DNA of 64,000 nt from the NCBI RefSeq assembly GCF_010435965.1, contig NZ_JAAGAA010000002.1, positions 62,001 to 126,000 of the forward strand, written 5' to 3'. Each line of letters starts with the position of its first letter. The stretch's first letter is position 1. The translations under genes were made by a program, and so were the position numbers. Origin of the DNA: Crenobacter caeni. Lineage in GTDB: Bacteria > Pseudomonadota > Gammaproteobacteria > Burkholderiales > Chromobacteriaceae. The notes beneath the pieces are model-generated. The model was not told where the DNA came from and did not search any database. It saw only the letters and a program-made list of their open reading frames with translations. Positions 32,902 through 41,864 of this stretch are shown one piece after another.

Positions 32902-34166
32902 TGTTCACCAGTAACCAGTTCGATGGCCGGGTCGTATCGGCATCGAGCGGGGGCGATGGCTGGTTCGCCGGATTGCTTGGCGCTGCCCGCAAGAGCTCAG
33001 CCGGGGTGCAGGTTACCCCAGACAAGGCGCTGGCCATCACCACTTACCAGGCTTGCCTGACCACCATTGCCGAGTCGCTGGCGCAACTGCCGTGCGTGCT
33101 GTACCGGCGCAATGGCGATCAGCGCGAGCCGGTGAGTGACCACCCCGTGGCCCGTCTGTTGCGCCAGCCGAACGGCTGGCAGACGCAGTTCGAGCATACC
33201 GAGGGCGCGCAGATCGCCGCCGGTCATCACGGCAACAGCTATGCGTTCATAGAGCGCGACGAGGCCGGCCGCCCGGTGGCGCTGCTGCCTCTGGATTCGG
33301 CAAAAATGACCGTGCTGCGAGGCAGCGACGGGCTGCCGTACTACTTGATTCCCGGGCACGAGCCCGTGCCGCAGCGCATGATTCACCACGTGCGCTGGTT
33401 CTCGCTCAACGGCTACACCGGCGTCAGTCCGGTGCAGCTGCACTGCGATACGCTTGGGTTGGCGTTGGCCGCGCACGGACATGCCAGTTCCGTATTTGCC
33501 AACGGTACGCACCTAGCCGGCGTACTTGAGCGCCCGGCGGTCGTTAACGGCAAGGAGCTGGACCCGCTATCACGGGAGCGAACCGAGCAGGTCAAGCAGG
33601 CGTGGAAGAACGAGTACGCTGGCCAGGGCAATGCCATGAAGGTGGCGTTGTTGCAGGACGGCATGCAGTTCAAGCCGCTGTCGATGACCAACGCCGACGC
33701 CCAGCTGATCGACGCACGCAAGCTGTCAGCGCTGGAGGTGGCGCAGATCTTCAAGATGCCGCCGCACAAGGTCGGTCTGCTGGAGCGCGCCACCAACAAC
33801 AATATCGAACACCAGGCGATCGAGTTCGTCATCTATTGCCTGATGCCGTGGATCAGGCGGCACGAGCAGGCGCGCATGCGCGACCTGCTGCTGCCGTCCG
33901 AGCGCGACACGCTGTTCATCGAGTTCAACGTCGGCGGCCTGCTGCGCGGCGACCAGAAGTCGCGCTATGCGGCTTATGCCGTCGCTCGGCAGTGGGGCTG
34001 GCTGTCGGTCAACGATATCCGGCGCCTGGAAAACCTGCCGCCGATCGCCGGTGGCGACGTGTACCTGACGCCGCTCAACATGGTGCCCAGCGACCAGATC
34101 GACCTGGGCGAAGGTAAGGAGCCTAGCGAGCTGGCGCTGGCGGATGTGGAAAAGGCGGTGTCGTGA
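32901..34166 (+). CDS. HK97-family portal protein
   Basis: The 421-residue protein has family motifs ITTYQACLTTIAESLAQLPC, GNSYAFIERDEAGRPVALLP, GYTGVSPVQ and FKMPPHKVGLLERATNNNIE. Portal forms the dodecameric ring at one capsid vertex for DNA entry and tail attachment. AAAGG lies six bases before ATG 32901. A longer frame from 32529 only shadows TerL. Confidence 0.93.
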   Translation: MFTSNQFDGRVVSASSGGDGWFAGLLGAARKSSAGVQVTPDKALAITTYQACLTTIAESLAQLPCVLYRRNGDQREPVSDHPVARLLRQPNGWQTQFEHTEGAQIAAGHHGNSYAFIERDEAGRPVALLPLDSAKMTVLRGSDGLPYYLIPGHEPVPQRMIHHVRWFSLNGYTGVSPVQLHCDTLGLALAAHGHASSVFANGTHLAGVLERPAVVNGKELDPLSRERTEQVKQAWKNEYAGQGNAMKVALLQDGMQFKPLSMTNADAQLIDARKLSALEVAQIFKMPPHKVGLLERATNNNIEHQAIEFVIYCLMPWIRRHEQARMRDLLLPSERDTLFIEFNVGGLLRGDQKSRYAAYAVARQWGWLSVNDIRRLENLPPIAGGDVYLTPLNMVPSDQIDLGEGKEPSELALADVEKAVS

Positions 34167-34384
34167 TGTGGGGCTATCTACTACTTGCTTGGTTTCTGGC
34201 TTGCGGCATGTTTTTTTGCGGAATGCTGCGCTTGCTTTGTAAGGAAGGTGGATATGCCGGCCCCCGGCAGCTGCCGCCTTTGCGCAGCCCGCCGCCACCG
34301 CGCTTGCGTTACTGCTGGGTTGCTTGTCGTTGGTTACCGCGCACGCCAAGTCGAGCAATAACCCCGCATTCTGGCGGGCTGTAA
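34166..34384 (+). CDS. Small phage ORF with N-terminal membrane helix (72 aa)
   Basis: ATG at 34166 overlaps the portal stop (TGATG). The product starts MWGYLLLAWFLACGMFFCGM, a clear membrane helix, followed by a Pro/Arg-rich tail. The position fits a small coupled gene, but the tail composition looks non-coding, so the true 3' end may differ. Function unknown. Confidence 0.4.
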   Translation: MWGYLLLAWFLACGMFFCGMLRLLCKEGGYAGPRQLPPLRSPPPPRLRYCWVACRWLPRTPSRAITPHSGGL

Positions 34385-34394
34385 GGAGCGAATC

Positions 34395-34553
34395 ATGGAT
34401 ATAAAACAACACGCGCCGCGGGTAGCAGTCATCGGCGGTATGCGCTCGCCGATGCTGGTTGCTGCACTGGTGGTCGCGCTGGCGGCCAAGTCGCCGGCCG
34501 CCACCCTGCAGCCGCAGCCGCCGCGCCAGAGCGAAGGGAAGCCTGCCAAATGA
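34395..34553 (+). CDS. Small phage protein with membrane helix (52 aa)
   Basis: ATG at 34395 has AAGGAG six bases upstream, and the stop overlaps the protease start (ATGA). The product begins MDIKQHAPRVAVIGGMRSPM; a hydrophobic helix (about 19-34) is followed by a Pro/Gln-rich tail. It is probably a real coupled gene of unknown role. Confidence 0.55.
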   Translation: MDIKQHAPRVAVIGGMRSPMLVAALVVALAAKSPAATLQPQPPRQSEGKPAK

Positions 34554-35512
34554 AACACCATTTCCTGCTGCACCAGCTGTTCAACCAGCCGCACATGGTG
34601 CTGCCCGACATGCTGCACGAGGCGGTGGCCTGGGCGGGCAGCCGCATGGGCGTCAACCTGCACCAGGTCCACGTCAACGTCGGCGCTGTGCTGAGCCATC
34701 CGCAGGCCTGGCACGACGATGGCGACCACGCCGAAATGATCAGCCCTGAAGAGCAGCGCCTGCAGGCGGCGCAGCAAACCGGTGTGCTGGTGGTTCCGGT
34801 GTACGGCGTGCTGGTCTCGCGCGAGAACAACGTCAGCCTATGCGCCAACCAGACCAGCTACGAGAGCATCCGCAGCCAGATCAACGCTGGCGTCAACGAT
34901 CCGCGCGTCGAGGCCATCGTGCTGGAGCTGGACAGCCCCGGCGGCGCCGTCACCGGCTGCTTCGAGCTGGTGGCCGACATCGTAGCGGCCAAGGCTCTCA
35001 AGCCGATCCACGCGATCGTGCATTTCTCGGCGTTCTCGGCGGCCTACGCCATCGCCAGCGCCTGCACCAGCATCACGCTGTCCGAGTCGGCCGGCGTCGG
35101 CAGCGTCGGCGTGATCATGAAGCATGCCGACTTCAGTCAGCAGTTGGCCGCAGACGGCATCGTGGTCACCACGTTTTTCCGTGGCGCGCGCAAGAACGAC
35201 CTGGCTGCCGATGCTCCGCTGACGGATGAGGTGGTGGCGGTGGTGGACCAGCGCATGGACGGCTACTACGGCAAGTTCGTCGATACCGTTGCGGCCAACC
35301 GCAACTTGTCGGCGGATGCCGTGCGTGCCACCGAGGCCGGCTTGTTCTTCGGCCAGGCGGCCATCGACGCCGGGCTGGCCGATACGCTGGAGAGCCAGCA
35401 AGCCGCCATCAACCGCATCGCCGCTGGCGTGGCCAGCAAGCGCGCCAGCGGCAACCGGACGCGTGGCGCCCGGGCGGCCGCGGCTGCCATGGCGATGGCC
35501 GCACAACTCTGA
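34550..35512 (+). CDS. S49-family prohead protease (SppA-like)
   Basis: The 320-residue protein matches S49 peptidases used as head-maturation proteases, like lambda C. Visible are VYGVLVSREN, LELDSPGGAVTG, the nucleophile S163 in FSAFSAAYAIASAC, and GVGSVGVIMKHADFS. The likely general base is K215 in RGARKNDLAAD. It lies between portal and capsid, which is the expected place, and would cut the capsid N-terminal scaffold. It ends 78 bases before the capsid gene. Confidence 0.9.
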   Translation: MKHHFLLHQLFNQPHMVLPDMLHEAVAWAGSRMGVNLHQVHVNVGAVLSHPQAWHDDGDHAEMISPEEQRLQAAQQTGVLVVPVYGVLVSRENNVSLCANQTSYESIRSQINAGVNDPRVEAIVLELDSPGGAVTGCFELVADIVAAKALKPIHAIVHFSAFSAAYAIASACTSITLSESAGVGSVGVIMKHADFSQQLAADGIVVTTFFRGARKNDLAADAPLTDEVVAVVDQRMDGYYGKFVDTVAANRNLSADAVRATEAGLFFGQAAIDAGLADTLESQQAAINRIAAGVASKRASGNRTRGARAAAAAMAMAAQL

Positions 35513-35551
35513 CCGCCGCACGGCGAACCGCGCGCAAGCGCACCTCACCCT

Positions 35552-35573
35552 GCCGCCCTGTGCGGCTTTTTTT
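35552..35573 (+). terminator. Hairpin with T-run before capsid gene
   Basis: GCCGC and GCGGC form a short stem with a five-base loop followed by seven T. The capsid ribosome site starts soon after. It may be a leaky terminator or an mRNA processing site that sets capsid levels. Confidence 0.5.
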
Positions 35574-35590
35574 ACGTCTGGAGTAAATTG

Positions 35591-36940
35591 ATGTCCAAGA
35601 TTCTGGAAATGAAGGCACGTCGCGCCGAGCTGTCCGCCGAGGTCAAGAAACTGGCCGACCTGGAGGCGGCCGGCACTGCGCTGAGCGCTGAGCAACTGGC
35701 CAGCATCGATGCGATGCAGGGCGAGTTCGACGAGCTCGGCGCCAAAATCAGCCGCGCCGAAGCCGCCGAGCGCATGGCTGCCGCCACGGCGACGCAGGTG
35801 GAAACCCTGAACGTACAAGGCGCACCGCCGGCCGCCAGCGGCACGCAGCCGGCCGAGCCGCGCCGCGGCGTGGAGGCGCGGCCACACCAGTTCGGTCGCC
35901 TGATCGCTGCGGTGACCACCTTCAAGGGCATGCACCCGCTGGCCGCCGCGCCGTACGCGTCCGAGCAGTTCGGTGAAGACGTCGCGGCCGTGCTGGCCGA
36001 CAACGTCGCCACCGGCGGTGGCGTGCTGATCCCGCAGAACCTCGGCCAGCAAATCATCGAGCGCCTTACCCCGATGGCGGTGGTTCGCCAGCTGGGCGCC
36101 GAGCCGCTGCCGCTGCCGCAAGGCGGCAACCTGACCCTGGGTCGCAACAAGGAAGGCATGCAGGGCAGCTACGTCACCCAGATCGGCGACAAGGACACCG
36201 ACCGCATCGGCGAGTCCGAACAAAAGTTCGAGCCGGTCTCCCTGAAGTCGCGTACCTTCGCCGGCCTGATGCCGATCAACAACGACTTCCTGCGCAACGC
36301 CGGCAATGACGCCATGCTGCGCCTGATCGAACTGGACGCCACCAAGGGTCTGGCCGCCGCCGAGGACGCGCAATTCCTGCGCGGCAGCGACAACGGCGGC
36401 AAGGCGCCCAAGGGCCTGCTCAACTGGGCGCTGGCGGCCAACAAGAAGGTGGCCACCGTGCTGGCCGGCACGGCCGCCGAGATTGTGCAGAAGGTGCGCT
36501 CCGACCTGTCGCTGCTGATCCTGCTGGTGGAGGCCGGCAACAGCCTGCTGCTCAAGGGCGGTTGGGCGATGGCACCGCGCACCCGCCGCTTCCTGATGGC
36601 GCTGGTGGACGGTAACGGCAACAAGGCCTTCCCTGAAATGGAGCAGGGCCAGCTGATGGGCTACCCGATCCGCGCGTCGACGAACATCCCGGTCAACCTG
36701 GGCACTGGGGTCAACGAGTCGGAGATCTACTTCGGCGACTGGGCCGACTTCTACATCGGTGAAGACGGTGCGATGGAGTTTGCCGTGGCTACCGAGGCGA
36801 GCTGGAAAGATGCGGGTGGTAACCAGCGCAGCGCCTTCCAGGAGAACGCTACCCTGCTGCGCGCCATCCTGCGCCACGACTTTGCGCCGCGCCACGTCGA
36901 GAACGTAGCCGTACTTACCGCCGTGAAGTGGGGTGTCTGA
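35591..36940 (+). CDS. HK97-fold major capsid protein
   Basis: The 449-residue protein starts with a coiled-coil delta domain acting as scaffold (MSKILEMKARRAELSAEVKK to about residue 65). The HK97-fold body follows (GGVLIPQNLGQQIIERLTPM, FAGLMPINNDFLRNAG, GYPIRASTNIPVNLG near the end). The upstream protease probably removes the N-terminal part. GGAG lies seven bases before ATG 35591; a TTG one codon earlier is also in frame. It ends with a strong terminator. Confidence 0.93.
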   Translation: MSKILEMKARRAELSAEVKKLADLEAAGTALSAEQLASIDAMQGEFDELGAKISRAEAAERMAAATATQVETLNVQGAPPAASGTQPAEPRRGVEARPHQFGRLIAAVTTFKGMHPLAAAPYASEQFGEDVAAVLADNVATGGGVLIPQNLGQQIIERLTPMAVVRQLGAEPLPLPQGGNLTLGRNKEGMQGSYVTQIGDKDTDRIGESEQKFEPVSLKSRTFAGLMPINNDFLRNAGNDAMLRLIELDATKGLAAAEDAQFLRGSDNGGKAPKGLLNWALAANKKVATVLAGTAAEIVQKVRSDLSLLILLVEAGNSLLLKGGWAMAPRTRRFLMALVDGNGNKAFPEMEQGQLMGYPIRASTNIPVNLGTGVNESEIYFGDWADFYIGEDGAMEFAVATEASWKDAGGNQRSAFQENATLLRAILRHDFAPRHVENVAVLTAVKWGV

Positions 36941-36958
36941 TTCTGTGGTCTGTAACCC

Positions 36959-36985
36959 AACAGGCCGCTAAACGCGGCCTGTTTT
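36959..36985 (+). terminator. Terminator after the capsid gene
   Basis: AACAGGCCGC and GCGGCCTGTT form a perfect ten-base stem with a five-base loop, ending in TTTTG. Being inside the late operon it must be partly read through and would raise capsid mRNA over later genes. Confidence 0.8.
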
Positions 36986-37002
36986 GCTGAAAGGAATGCA
37001 GC

Positions 37003-37233
37003 ATGAAGGCAGTGAAGTTGCTCAAGCCGTACAGGCACTACAACGAGGGTGAAATCGCCGGCTTTGGCGAACACGTCAATCGCCAACTGGTGGACGCCGG
37101 CGTGGCGGAGGAGTACATCGAGCGCAAGGCTAAGGGCGCGGCCAAAAATTCGCCCGCCGGTGATGTAGTTGCTCCGACTGACGCCGATGGTGGTCAGGCC
37201 GGCCACGAAATCCCCGCGCCGGACGGTCAATAA
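37003..37233 (+). CDS. Small head-region protein (76 aa)
   Basis: The 76-residue protein begins MKAVKLLKPYRHYNEGEIAG, a pattern seen in small proteins that follow capsid genes in HK97-like phages. Its C-terminal half is acidic and Pro/Gly-rich, likely disordered. GAAAGGAA precedes the ATG. It may be a head-decoration or connector accessory, which is inference. Confidence 0.6.
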   Translation: MKAVKLLKPYRHYNEGEIAGFGEHVNRQLVDAGVAEEYIERKAKGAAKNSPAGDVVAPTDADGGQAGHEIPAPDGQ

Positions 37234-37235
37234 CC

Positions 37236-37817
37236 GTGCCCGCCGTCGTGACCCAGCGCAGCGCGGCGGCGGTGCTGACGCTGGGAGAAATCAAGCAGCA
37301 ATGCCGCATCGACCCGGACATTACTGATGAAGACGTACTGCTGGCGCAGATCGAGCGCGCCGCAGTGAAAAGCGCTGAGGCCAGGATCGGTGGACCGGTG
37401 CTGGATGCTGTCTGCACGGACACGCTCGATGCCTGGCCTAGCCTGCCCTGGTTGCACTTGGGCATCGCCGGGGCGCGCGAGGTTACCGGCGTGACCGTGC
37501 GGCAGGCTGGTCAGCGCCAGCCTGTGGCGCTGTCCGCATTTCATGTCGCAGCAGATGGCCGCCTGTTGTGCCTCAAGCCGCGCAATGGTTGGCCGCCCGT
37601 AGACCGTGAGCCTGGCGCCATCGAGATCAGCTATCTGGCCGGTTTCGGTGCCTCCCCGGATGCCGTGCCGGACGATCTGCGGCAGTGGCTGCGTTTTCGT
37701 GTGGCCACGCTGTATGCCTACCGTGAGGAAATTTCCAGTGGCAATGCTGTAGAGCTGCCGGGCTGTGTTGTGGACAGCCTGATCAGCCACTACAGGCCGG
37801 ATGGGGTGGCGCTATGA
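37236..37817 (+). CDS. Head-tail connector protein (gp6-like)
   Basis: The 193-residue protein has the phage gp6-like connector pattern: TLGEIKQQCRIDPDITDEDV, then LLAQIERAAVKSAEARIG and PDDLRQWLRFRVATLYAYREE. It would form the ring under the portal. GTG at 37236 is used without a strong ribosome site. It overlaps the next gene by four bases. Confidence 0.8.
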   Translation: MPAVVTQRSAAAVLTLGEIKQQCRIDPDITDEDVLLAQIERAAVKSAEARIGGPVLDAVCTDTLDAWPSLPWLHLGIAGAREVTGVTVRQAGQRQPVALSAFHVAADGRLLCLKPRNGWPPVDREPGAIEISYLAGFGASPDAVPDDLRQWLRFRVATLYAYREEISSGNAVELPGCVVDSLISHYRPDGVAL

Positions 37818-38143
37818 AAATCGTTGCAGGCCAGTTGCGCCACCCGGTCAGGCTACGCCTGAATCGCCAGCTCCCCGGTATCGACATGGCCACCATGCCG
37901 GAGCTGGTGACCGAGATCCAGACTCGTGCGCGCATCGATGCCGTGAGTGGGGCGGTGTACCTGGGCTCCATTCAGGTCGACAGCGTTGTGACCCATCACG
38001 TGTATGTGAGGACGCGCCGCAATATCACTGCCGAATGGGAGGTGGTGCGAGGCAGTACGGTGTACCGCATCCGGCGCGTCGCGCCGTTGAACGATCAGCC
38101 TGAATTCATGCGGCTCGATTGCGAGGAGCTTGGCCGTGGCTGA
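37814..38143 (+). CDS. Head closure / head-tail joining protein
   Basis: The 109-residue protein has the pattern of phage head-tail joining proteins (PF05521 type): AGQLRHPVRLRLN at the start, VTEIQTRARIDAVSG, and VYRIRRVAPLNDQPEFMRLDCEE at the end. It acts between the connector and the tail. It overlaps both neighbours by a few bases. Confidence 0.75.
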   Translation: MKIVAGQLRHPVRLRLNRQLPGIDMATMPELVTEIQTRARIDAVSGAVYLGSIQVDSVVTHHVYVRTRRNITAEWEVVRGSTVYRIRRVAPLNDQPEFMRLDCEELGRG

Positions 38144-38594
38144 TTCCGTCAAGATGCATATCGGGGGGTTCGACCAGTTCGACCAGATCGACTTCGACAA
38201 GCGCAAGGTACGCTACGGCTTCCGCAAGGCGGGACAGATCGTCACTGCACGGGCGCAGATGCTGCTGGCTCTTGGAAAGGGGCGGGACGGATACCCGAAT
38301 AACCGTACCGGCGCGCTGCTGCACGCGATCAACTACAAGGTCAGCCGGGCGGGCTTTCTGGTCAAAATCATGCCGGACATGCCAGCCGGCGCGAAAGACT
38401 ATTACCCGGCCTACCTGCACTACGGCGTGCGCCGCGGTGCCGTGCGGCGCAAGGATCGCCGGGCACAGGCGAAGACCGGTCCGTGGCGCATCGCGCCGCG
38501 GGACAACTACATCACCGATGCGCTGCAGGATTCAGCAGGGAAAGTGGAAAGCACGCTATCTAGAGCGATGGCGAGAGCGTTGCGTCCGAAGTGA
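38136..38594 (+). CDS. HK97 gp10-like tail completion protein
   Basis: The 152-residue protein resembles HK97 gp10/tail-completion proteins: RKAGQIVTARAQMLLALGKG, TGALLHAINYKVSR and a basic C-terminal part with APRDNYITDALQDSAGKVE. GTG at 38136 has GAGGAG seven bases before it, better than an upstream TTG. It is the last head-tail gene before the inserted PH-domain gene. Confidence 0.7.
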   Translation: MADSVKMHIGGFDQFDQIDFDKRKVRYGFRKAGQIVTARAQMLLALGKGRDGYPNNRTGALLHAINYKVSRAGFLVKIMPDMPAGAKDYYPAYLHYGVRRGAVRRKDRRAQAKTGPWRIAPRDNYITDALQDSAGKVESTLSRAMARALRPK

Positions 38595-38719
38595 CGATAA
38601 ATGGATCGAGCAATGTCCAATCAGCGCGTGTTGTTGATCGGGGGTTTGTGTCGCGTTGCAGAATTCATTGTGATCAAGCTAGCATGACGACGTGATCAAT
38701 CGTTAGTTAGGGGGTGGGT

Positions 38720-39097
38720 ATGGGTCTGATGGATGCGTTGCTTGGTAATGCCAAGGAGATTAGCGCCGAGGATATGCAGGGTGAACTTGCGCCATTGCTG
38801 GCGCAGGGTGAGCGTGTTCAGCGAGTGTACAAGCTGGTTCGCGACATGTTCGTGTTTACCGACAAGCGTCTAATTCTGATCGACAAGCAGGGTTTGACTG
38901 GTAGCAAGGTTGAATACCATTCAATTCCTTACCGTAGCATCACGCATTTCTCCCTCGAAACGGCTGGAACGTTTGACATGGAGTCTGAGCTGAAACTCTG
39001 GGTATCCGGGATGGCAGCACCGATCCAGAAGAACTTCGGCAAGAAGATGGACGTGCATGACTTGCAGTCGGTACTTGCTGCTTACGTACTGCGTTGA
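38720..39097 (+). CDS. PH-domain (bPH) protein, likely moron
   Basis: The 125-residue protein is a bacterial PH-domain protein: QGERVQRVYKLVRDMFVFTD, then KRLILIDKQGLTGSKVEYHS and IPYRSITHFSLETAG. It sits alone between head-tail and tail genes, with 125 bases of AT-richer sequence before and about 130 after, and its own terminator. Codon use is less GC-biased than its neighbours. This is the layout of a moron expressed in the lysogen. Function unknown. AGGGGG precedes the ATG. Confidence 0.75.
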   Translation: MGLMDALLGNAKEISAEDMQGELAPLLAQGERVQRVYKLVRDMFVFTDKRLILIDKQGLTGSKVEYHSIPYRSITHFSLETAGTFDMESELKLWVSGMAAPIQKNFGKKMDVHDLQSVLAAYVLR

Positions 39098-39192
39098 AGT
39101 CAGAGTGCTGTTAGCTACCTGATCATGAATGTATGCGTGCAGCTGGAGTTGTCTGCCAGCTCGAGACTTTAGGTAGTCTGAATTCAATTCCA

Positions 39193-39214
39193 CCCCGCTT
39201 CGGCGGGGTTTTTT
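39193..39214 (+). terminator. Terminator after the PH-domain gene
   Basis: CCCCGC-TTCG-GCGGGG followed by six T is a textbook terminator, 96 bases after the PH-domain stop and just before the tail genes. Confidence 0.88.
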
Positions 39215-39227
39215 ATTGCCAGCCGCC

Positions 39228-39803
39228 ATGAAAATAACCCCGATCATCACCCATCTTCGTGCCCGCTGCCCGTCGTTTTCCGGGCGTGTGGCCGGCGCGC
39301 TGGAGTTGTCCGCGTTGCTGGAGGAGAACGCGCCGCTGATGGCGCTGCCGGCAGCCTATGTCGTGCCGACGCGCGACGATCCGGAAAGCGTGACGACCAA
39401 TACCCCGTACCAGCAGCCCCTGCTCGAGCAATTTGATGTGGTGCTGGCGCTGTCCACTTCGGACGAGCGGGGCCAGGCGGTGGCTGACCGGCTGCACGAC
39501 TTGCGAAGCGAACTCTGGCGAGCGCTGCTTGGTTGGCGCCCGTCTGATCTGTATGAGCCGATCGAGTACGACGGGGGTGACATGCTGCTGCTCAACCGCG
39601 CCAGGGTGCTTTACCGCTACGCCTTCCGACTTGAGTCGCAAATCGGTGGCGTGCGTAGTGCCGGCGCCCCGCCGGAGACCTGGCATGACGTCGCGCAAGA
39701 TGGCCTGCCCGGATTGTCCGGCATGCGTGCCGGTGTGGATTACGCAGTGCCTGATGGACGCATTGAGCATCAGCTCGATGTGAAATTCACAACCAACCCG
39801 TGA
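39228..39803 (+). CDS. Mu gp37-like tail terminator protein
   Basis: The 191-residue protein is the first Mu-type tail gene. It has the size and position of Mu gp37 (tail terminator), with IITHLRARCPSFSGRVAGAL, LALSTSDERGQAVADRLHDL and a C-terminal beta part. It would cap the tail tube at the head end. ATG 39228 is preferred over a start four codons earlier inside the terminator. Confidence 0.75.
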   Translation: MKITPIITHLRARCPSFSGRVAGALELSALLEENAPLMALPAAYVVPTRDDPESVTTNTPYQQPLLEQFDVVLALSTSDERGQAVADRLHDLRSELWRALLGWRPSDLYEPIEYDGGDMLLLNRARVLYRYAFRLESQIGGVRSAGAPPETWHDVAQDGLPGLSGMRAGVDYAVPDGRIEHQLDVKFTTNP

Positions 39804-39811
39804 GGACCACC

Positions 39812-39979
39812 ATGTACGTTAAACCAGCGCAGGATCGGGCCGTGACCGATCCTGGCCGTGGCGACATCCTGCCGGCCGAAGGCCGTGAGGTTCCCGAAAC
39901 ACAATACTGGCTGCGTCGCCTTGCCGATGGCGATGTCGAGCGAGCCAGGCCGGTAAAAGCGAAAGGGGTAGCTGAATGA
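39812..39979 (+). CDS. DUF2635 small tail-region protein (Mu gp38-like, 55 aa)
   Basis: ATG at 39812 follows TGAGGA. The 55-residue product begins MYVKPAQDRAVTDPGRGDIL and contains EGREVPETQYWLRRLADGDV. This is the DUF2635 pattern found between gp37 and the sheath gene in Mu-like phages. It overlaps the sheath start (ATGA). Role unknown. Confidence 0.75.
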   Translation: MYVKPAQDRAVTDPGRGDILPAEGREVPETQYWLRRLADGDVERARPVKAKGVAE

Positions 39980-41460
39980 GCGTGCCGTTCAATACCATCC
40001 CGCGCAACATGCGCGTGCCGCTGTTCTACGCCGAGATGGACAACAGCGCCGCTAACACCGCCAGTGCTGTGCAGCGCACCTTGCTGATTGGTATGAAGCT
40101 GGCCGCCGGCAGCGCGCTCACCGGCGTGCCTGCGCTGCTCAACAACATCGGAACTGTCTGGTCGCTGTTCGGCCGCGGCTCGATGCTGGCCAATATGTAC
40201 GAGCGCTACCTGCTGTCCGATCCTCTCGCCGAGGTCTGGGGGATGGCTGCTGTCGAGCCGACTGGCGCTGCAGCCACCGGCACGATCACGCTGGCCGGCA
40301 CGATCACTGCAGCGGGAGCGCTGGCGGTTTACATCGACGGCAAGCGCGTGCAGATCGGCGTGGCCACTACCGATACGGTGGCTACGCTGGCGACGGCGCT
40401 GGCCGCTGCCATCAATGCCAATGCCGATCTTCCGGTTACCGCGACGGCAGCCACTGGCGTGGTGACGCTGACCGCACGCTGGAAGGGGTTGTCCGGCAAC
40501 GAAATCCCGCTGGTTGCCAACTACTACGGCCAGGCTGGCGGTGAGGTGCTGCCGGGTGCGCTGACCTGCACCATTGTCGGTATGGCGTCCGGCGCCGGTG
40601 CGCCAGACCTTGCGCCGGTGATCACCGGTATGGGCGACGACGAGTACGACTTCATCGTGATGCCGTTCTCCGACAGCGCCTCGCTGAACGTGCTGCAGAC
40701 CGAACTGAACGACAGCGCTGGGCGCTGGAGCTACCTGCGCCAGATCTACGGACACGTCTACTGTGCCGCGCGCGGCACGGTCTCTGCGCTGGTGACGCTG
40801 GGCAGCGCCCGTAACGATCCGCACTGCACGCTGGCCGGCTACGAGACCGACGTTCAGGCCGCACCGTGGGGCTATGCCGCGGCCTACGCCGCGCGCAACG
40901 CGGTATTCATCAAGGCTGACCCGGCGCGCCCGACGCAGAGCGGCGAGCTGGTCGGCGTGTTGCCGGCGCGCCCGGGCAAGCGCTTCATCGTTTCCGAGCG
41001 CCAGACGCTGCTCAACAACGGCATCGCTACCAGCGTGACGAACGGTGGCGTGGCGCGTGTCGAGCGCGCGATTACGACCTACCAGCGCAATGGCTGGGGC
41101 AGTCCGGATAACAGCTATCTGGACAGCGAAACGCTGCACCTGTCGGCCGCCGTGCTGCGCCGTCTCAAGGGCGTAGTGACCAGTAAGTATGGCCGCCACA
41201 AGCTGGCAGATGATGGCACCCGCTTTGGCGCTGGCGCGCCGATCGTCACGCCGGCCATTTTCCGCGGCGAGCTGCTGAGCGAGTACGCCAAGATGGAGGC
41301 CGAGGGCTGGGTGGAAAACGCCAGGCAGTTTTCGGCCAACCTGATCGTGGAGCGCAACGCAAGCGATCCGAGCCGGCTGGACGTGCTTTACCCGCCGGAC
41401 TACATCAACGGTTTGCGCGTGGTGGCCGTCCTCAACCAGTTCAGGCTGCAATACCAGTAA
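39976..41460 (+). CDS. Contractile tail sheath protein (Mu gpL-like)
   Basis: The 494-residue protein matches Mu-type sheath: MSVPFNTIPRNMRVPLFYAE, then QRTLLIGMKLAAGS and later GRHKLADDGTRFGAGAPIVT near the conserved C-terminal domain. It polymerises around the tail tube and contracts on infection, so the virion is a myovirus. It is coupled to the DUF2635 gene. Confidence 0.94.
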   Translation: MSVPFNTIPRNMRVPLFYAEMDNSAANTASAVQRTLLIGMKLAAGSALTGVPALLNNIGTVWSLFGRGSMLANMYERYLLSDPLAEVWGMAAVEPTGAAATGTITLAGTITAAGALAVYIDGKRVQIGVATTDTVATLATALAAAINANADLPVTATAATGVVTLTARWKGLSGNEIPLVANYYGQAGGEVLPGALTCTIVGMASGAGAPDLAPVITGMGDDEYDFIVMPFSDSASLNVLQTELNDSAGRWSYLRQIYGHVYCAARGTVSALVTLGSARNDPHCTLAGYETDVQAAPWGYAAAYAARNAVFIKADPARPTQSGELVGVLPARPGKRFIVSERQTLLNNGIATSVTNGGVARVERAITTYQRNGWGSPDNSYLDSETLHLSAAVLRRLKGVVTSKYGRHKLADDGTRFGAGAPIVTPAIFRGELLSEYAKMEAEGWVENARQFSANLIVERNASDPSRLDVLYPPDYINGLRVVAVLNQFRLQYQ

Positions 41461-41507
41461 CCATCCGGCCCGCCTAGAGCGGGCCGTAGTCATTTCAGGA
41501 GGTCCAT

Positions 41508-41864
41508 ATGGGCAAGAAAGCGGCAGGCACTTGCTACATCAAGGTGGATGGCGATCAGCTGGCCGTCGCAGGTGGGGTAGAGGTTCCGCTTACCGCCGTC
41601 GAGCGCGAGGCGATCAATACTAGCGCCGGGGTGTTCTACAGCGAGAAGGATTTGACGCCTTACGTCAAGCTGGAGGCGGTCATTCCAAAGGATTTTCCGC
41701 GCGAGAAGATCACGCAGTCCGACGACATGACCATCACCGTCGAGCTCGCCAACGGCAGCGTGTATGTGCTGTCCGGCGCGTTTCTGATCAACCCGGCGGC
41801 GCTCAAGGGTGACGACGGCAAGGCTGAACTTGAATTCAATGGCGAGAAAGGAATTTGGCAATGA
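41508..41864 (+). CDS. Tail tube protein (Mu gpM-like)
   Basis: The 118-residue protein has the Mu tail-tube pattern: AGTCYIKVDGDQLAVAGG, VEVPLTAVERE, DDMTITVELANGSVYVLSGA. It follows the sheath gene as in Mu. CAGGAGG lies seven bases before the ATG. It overlaps the chaperone gene by four bases (ATGA). Confidence 0.88.
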   Translation: MGKKAAGTCYIKVDGDQLAVAGGVEVPLTAVEREAINTSAGVFYSEKDLTPYVKLEAVIPKDFPREKITQSDDMTITVELANGSVYVLSGAFLINPAALKGDDGKAELEFNGEKGIWQ

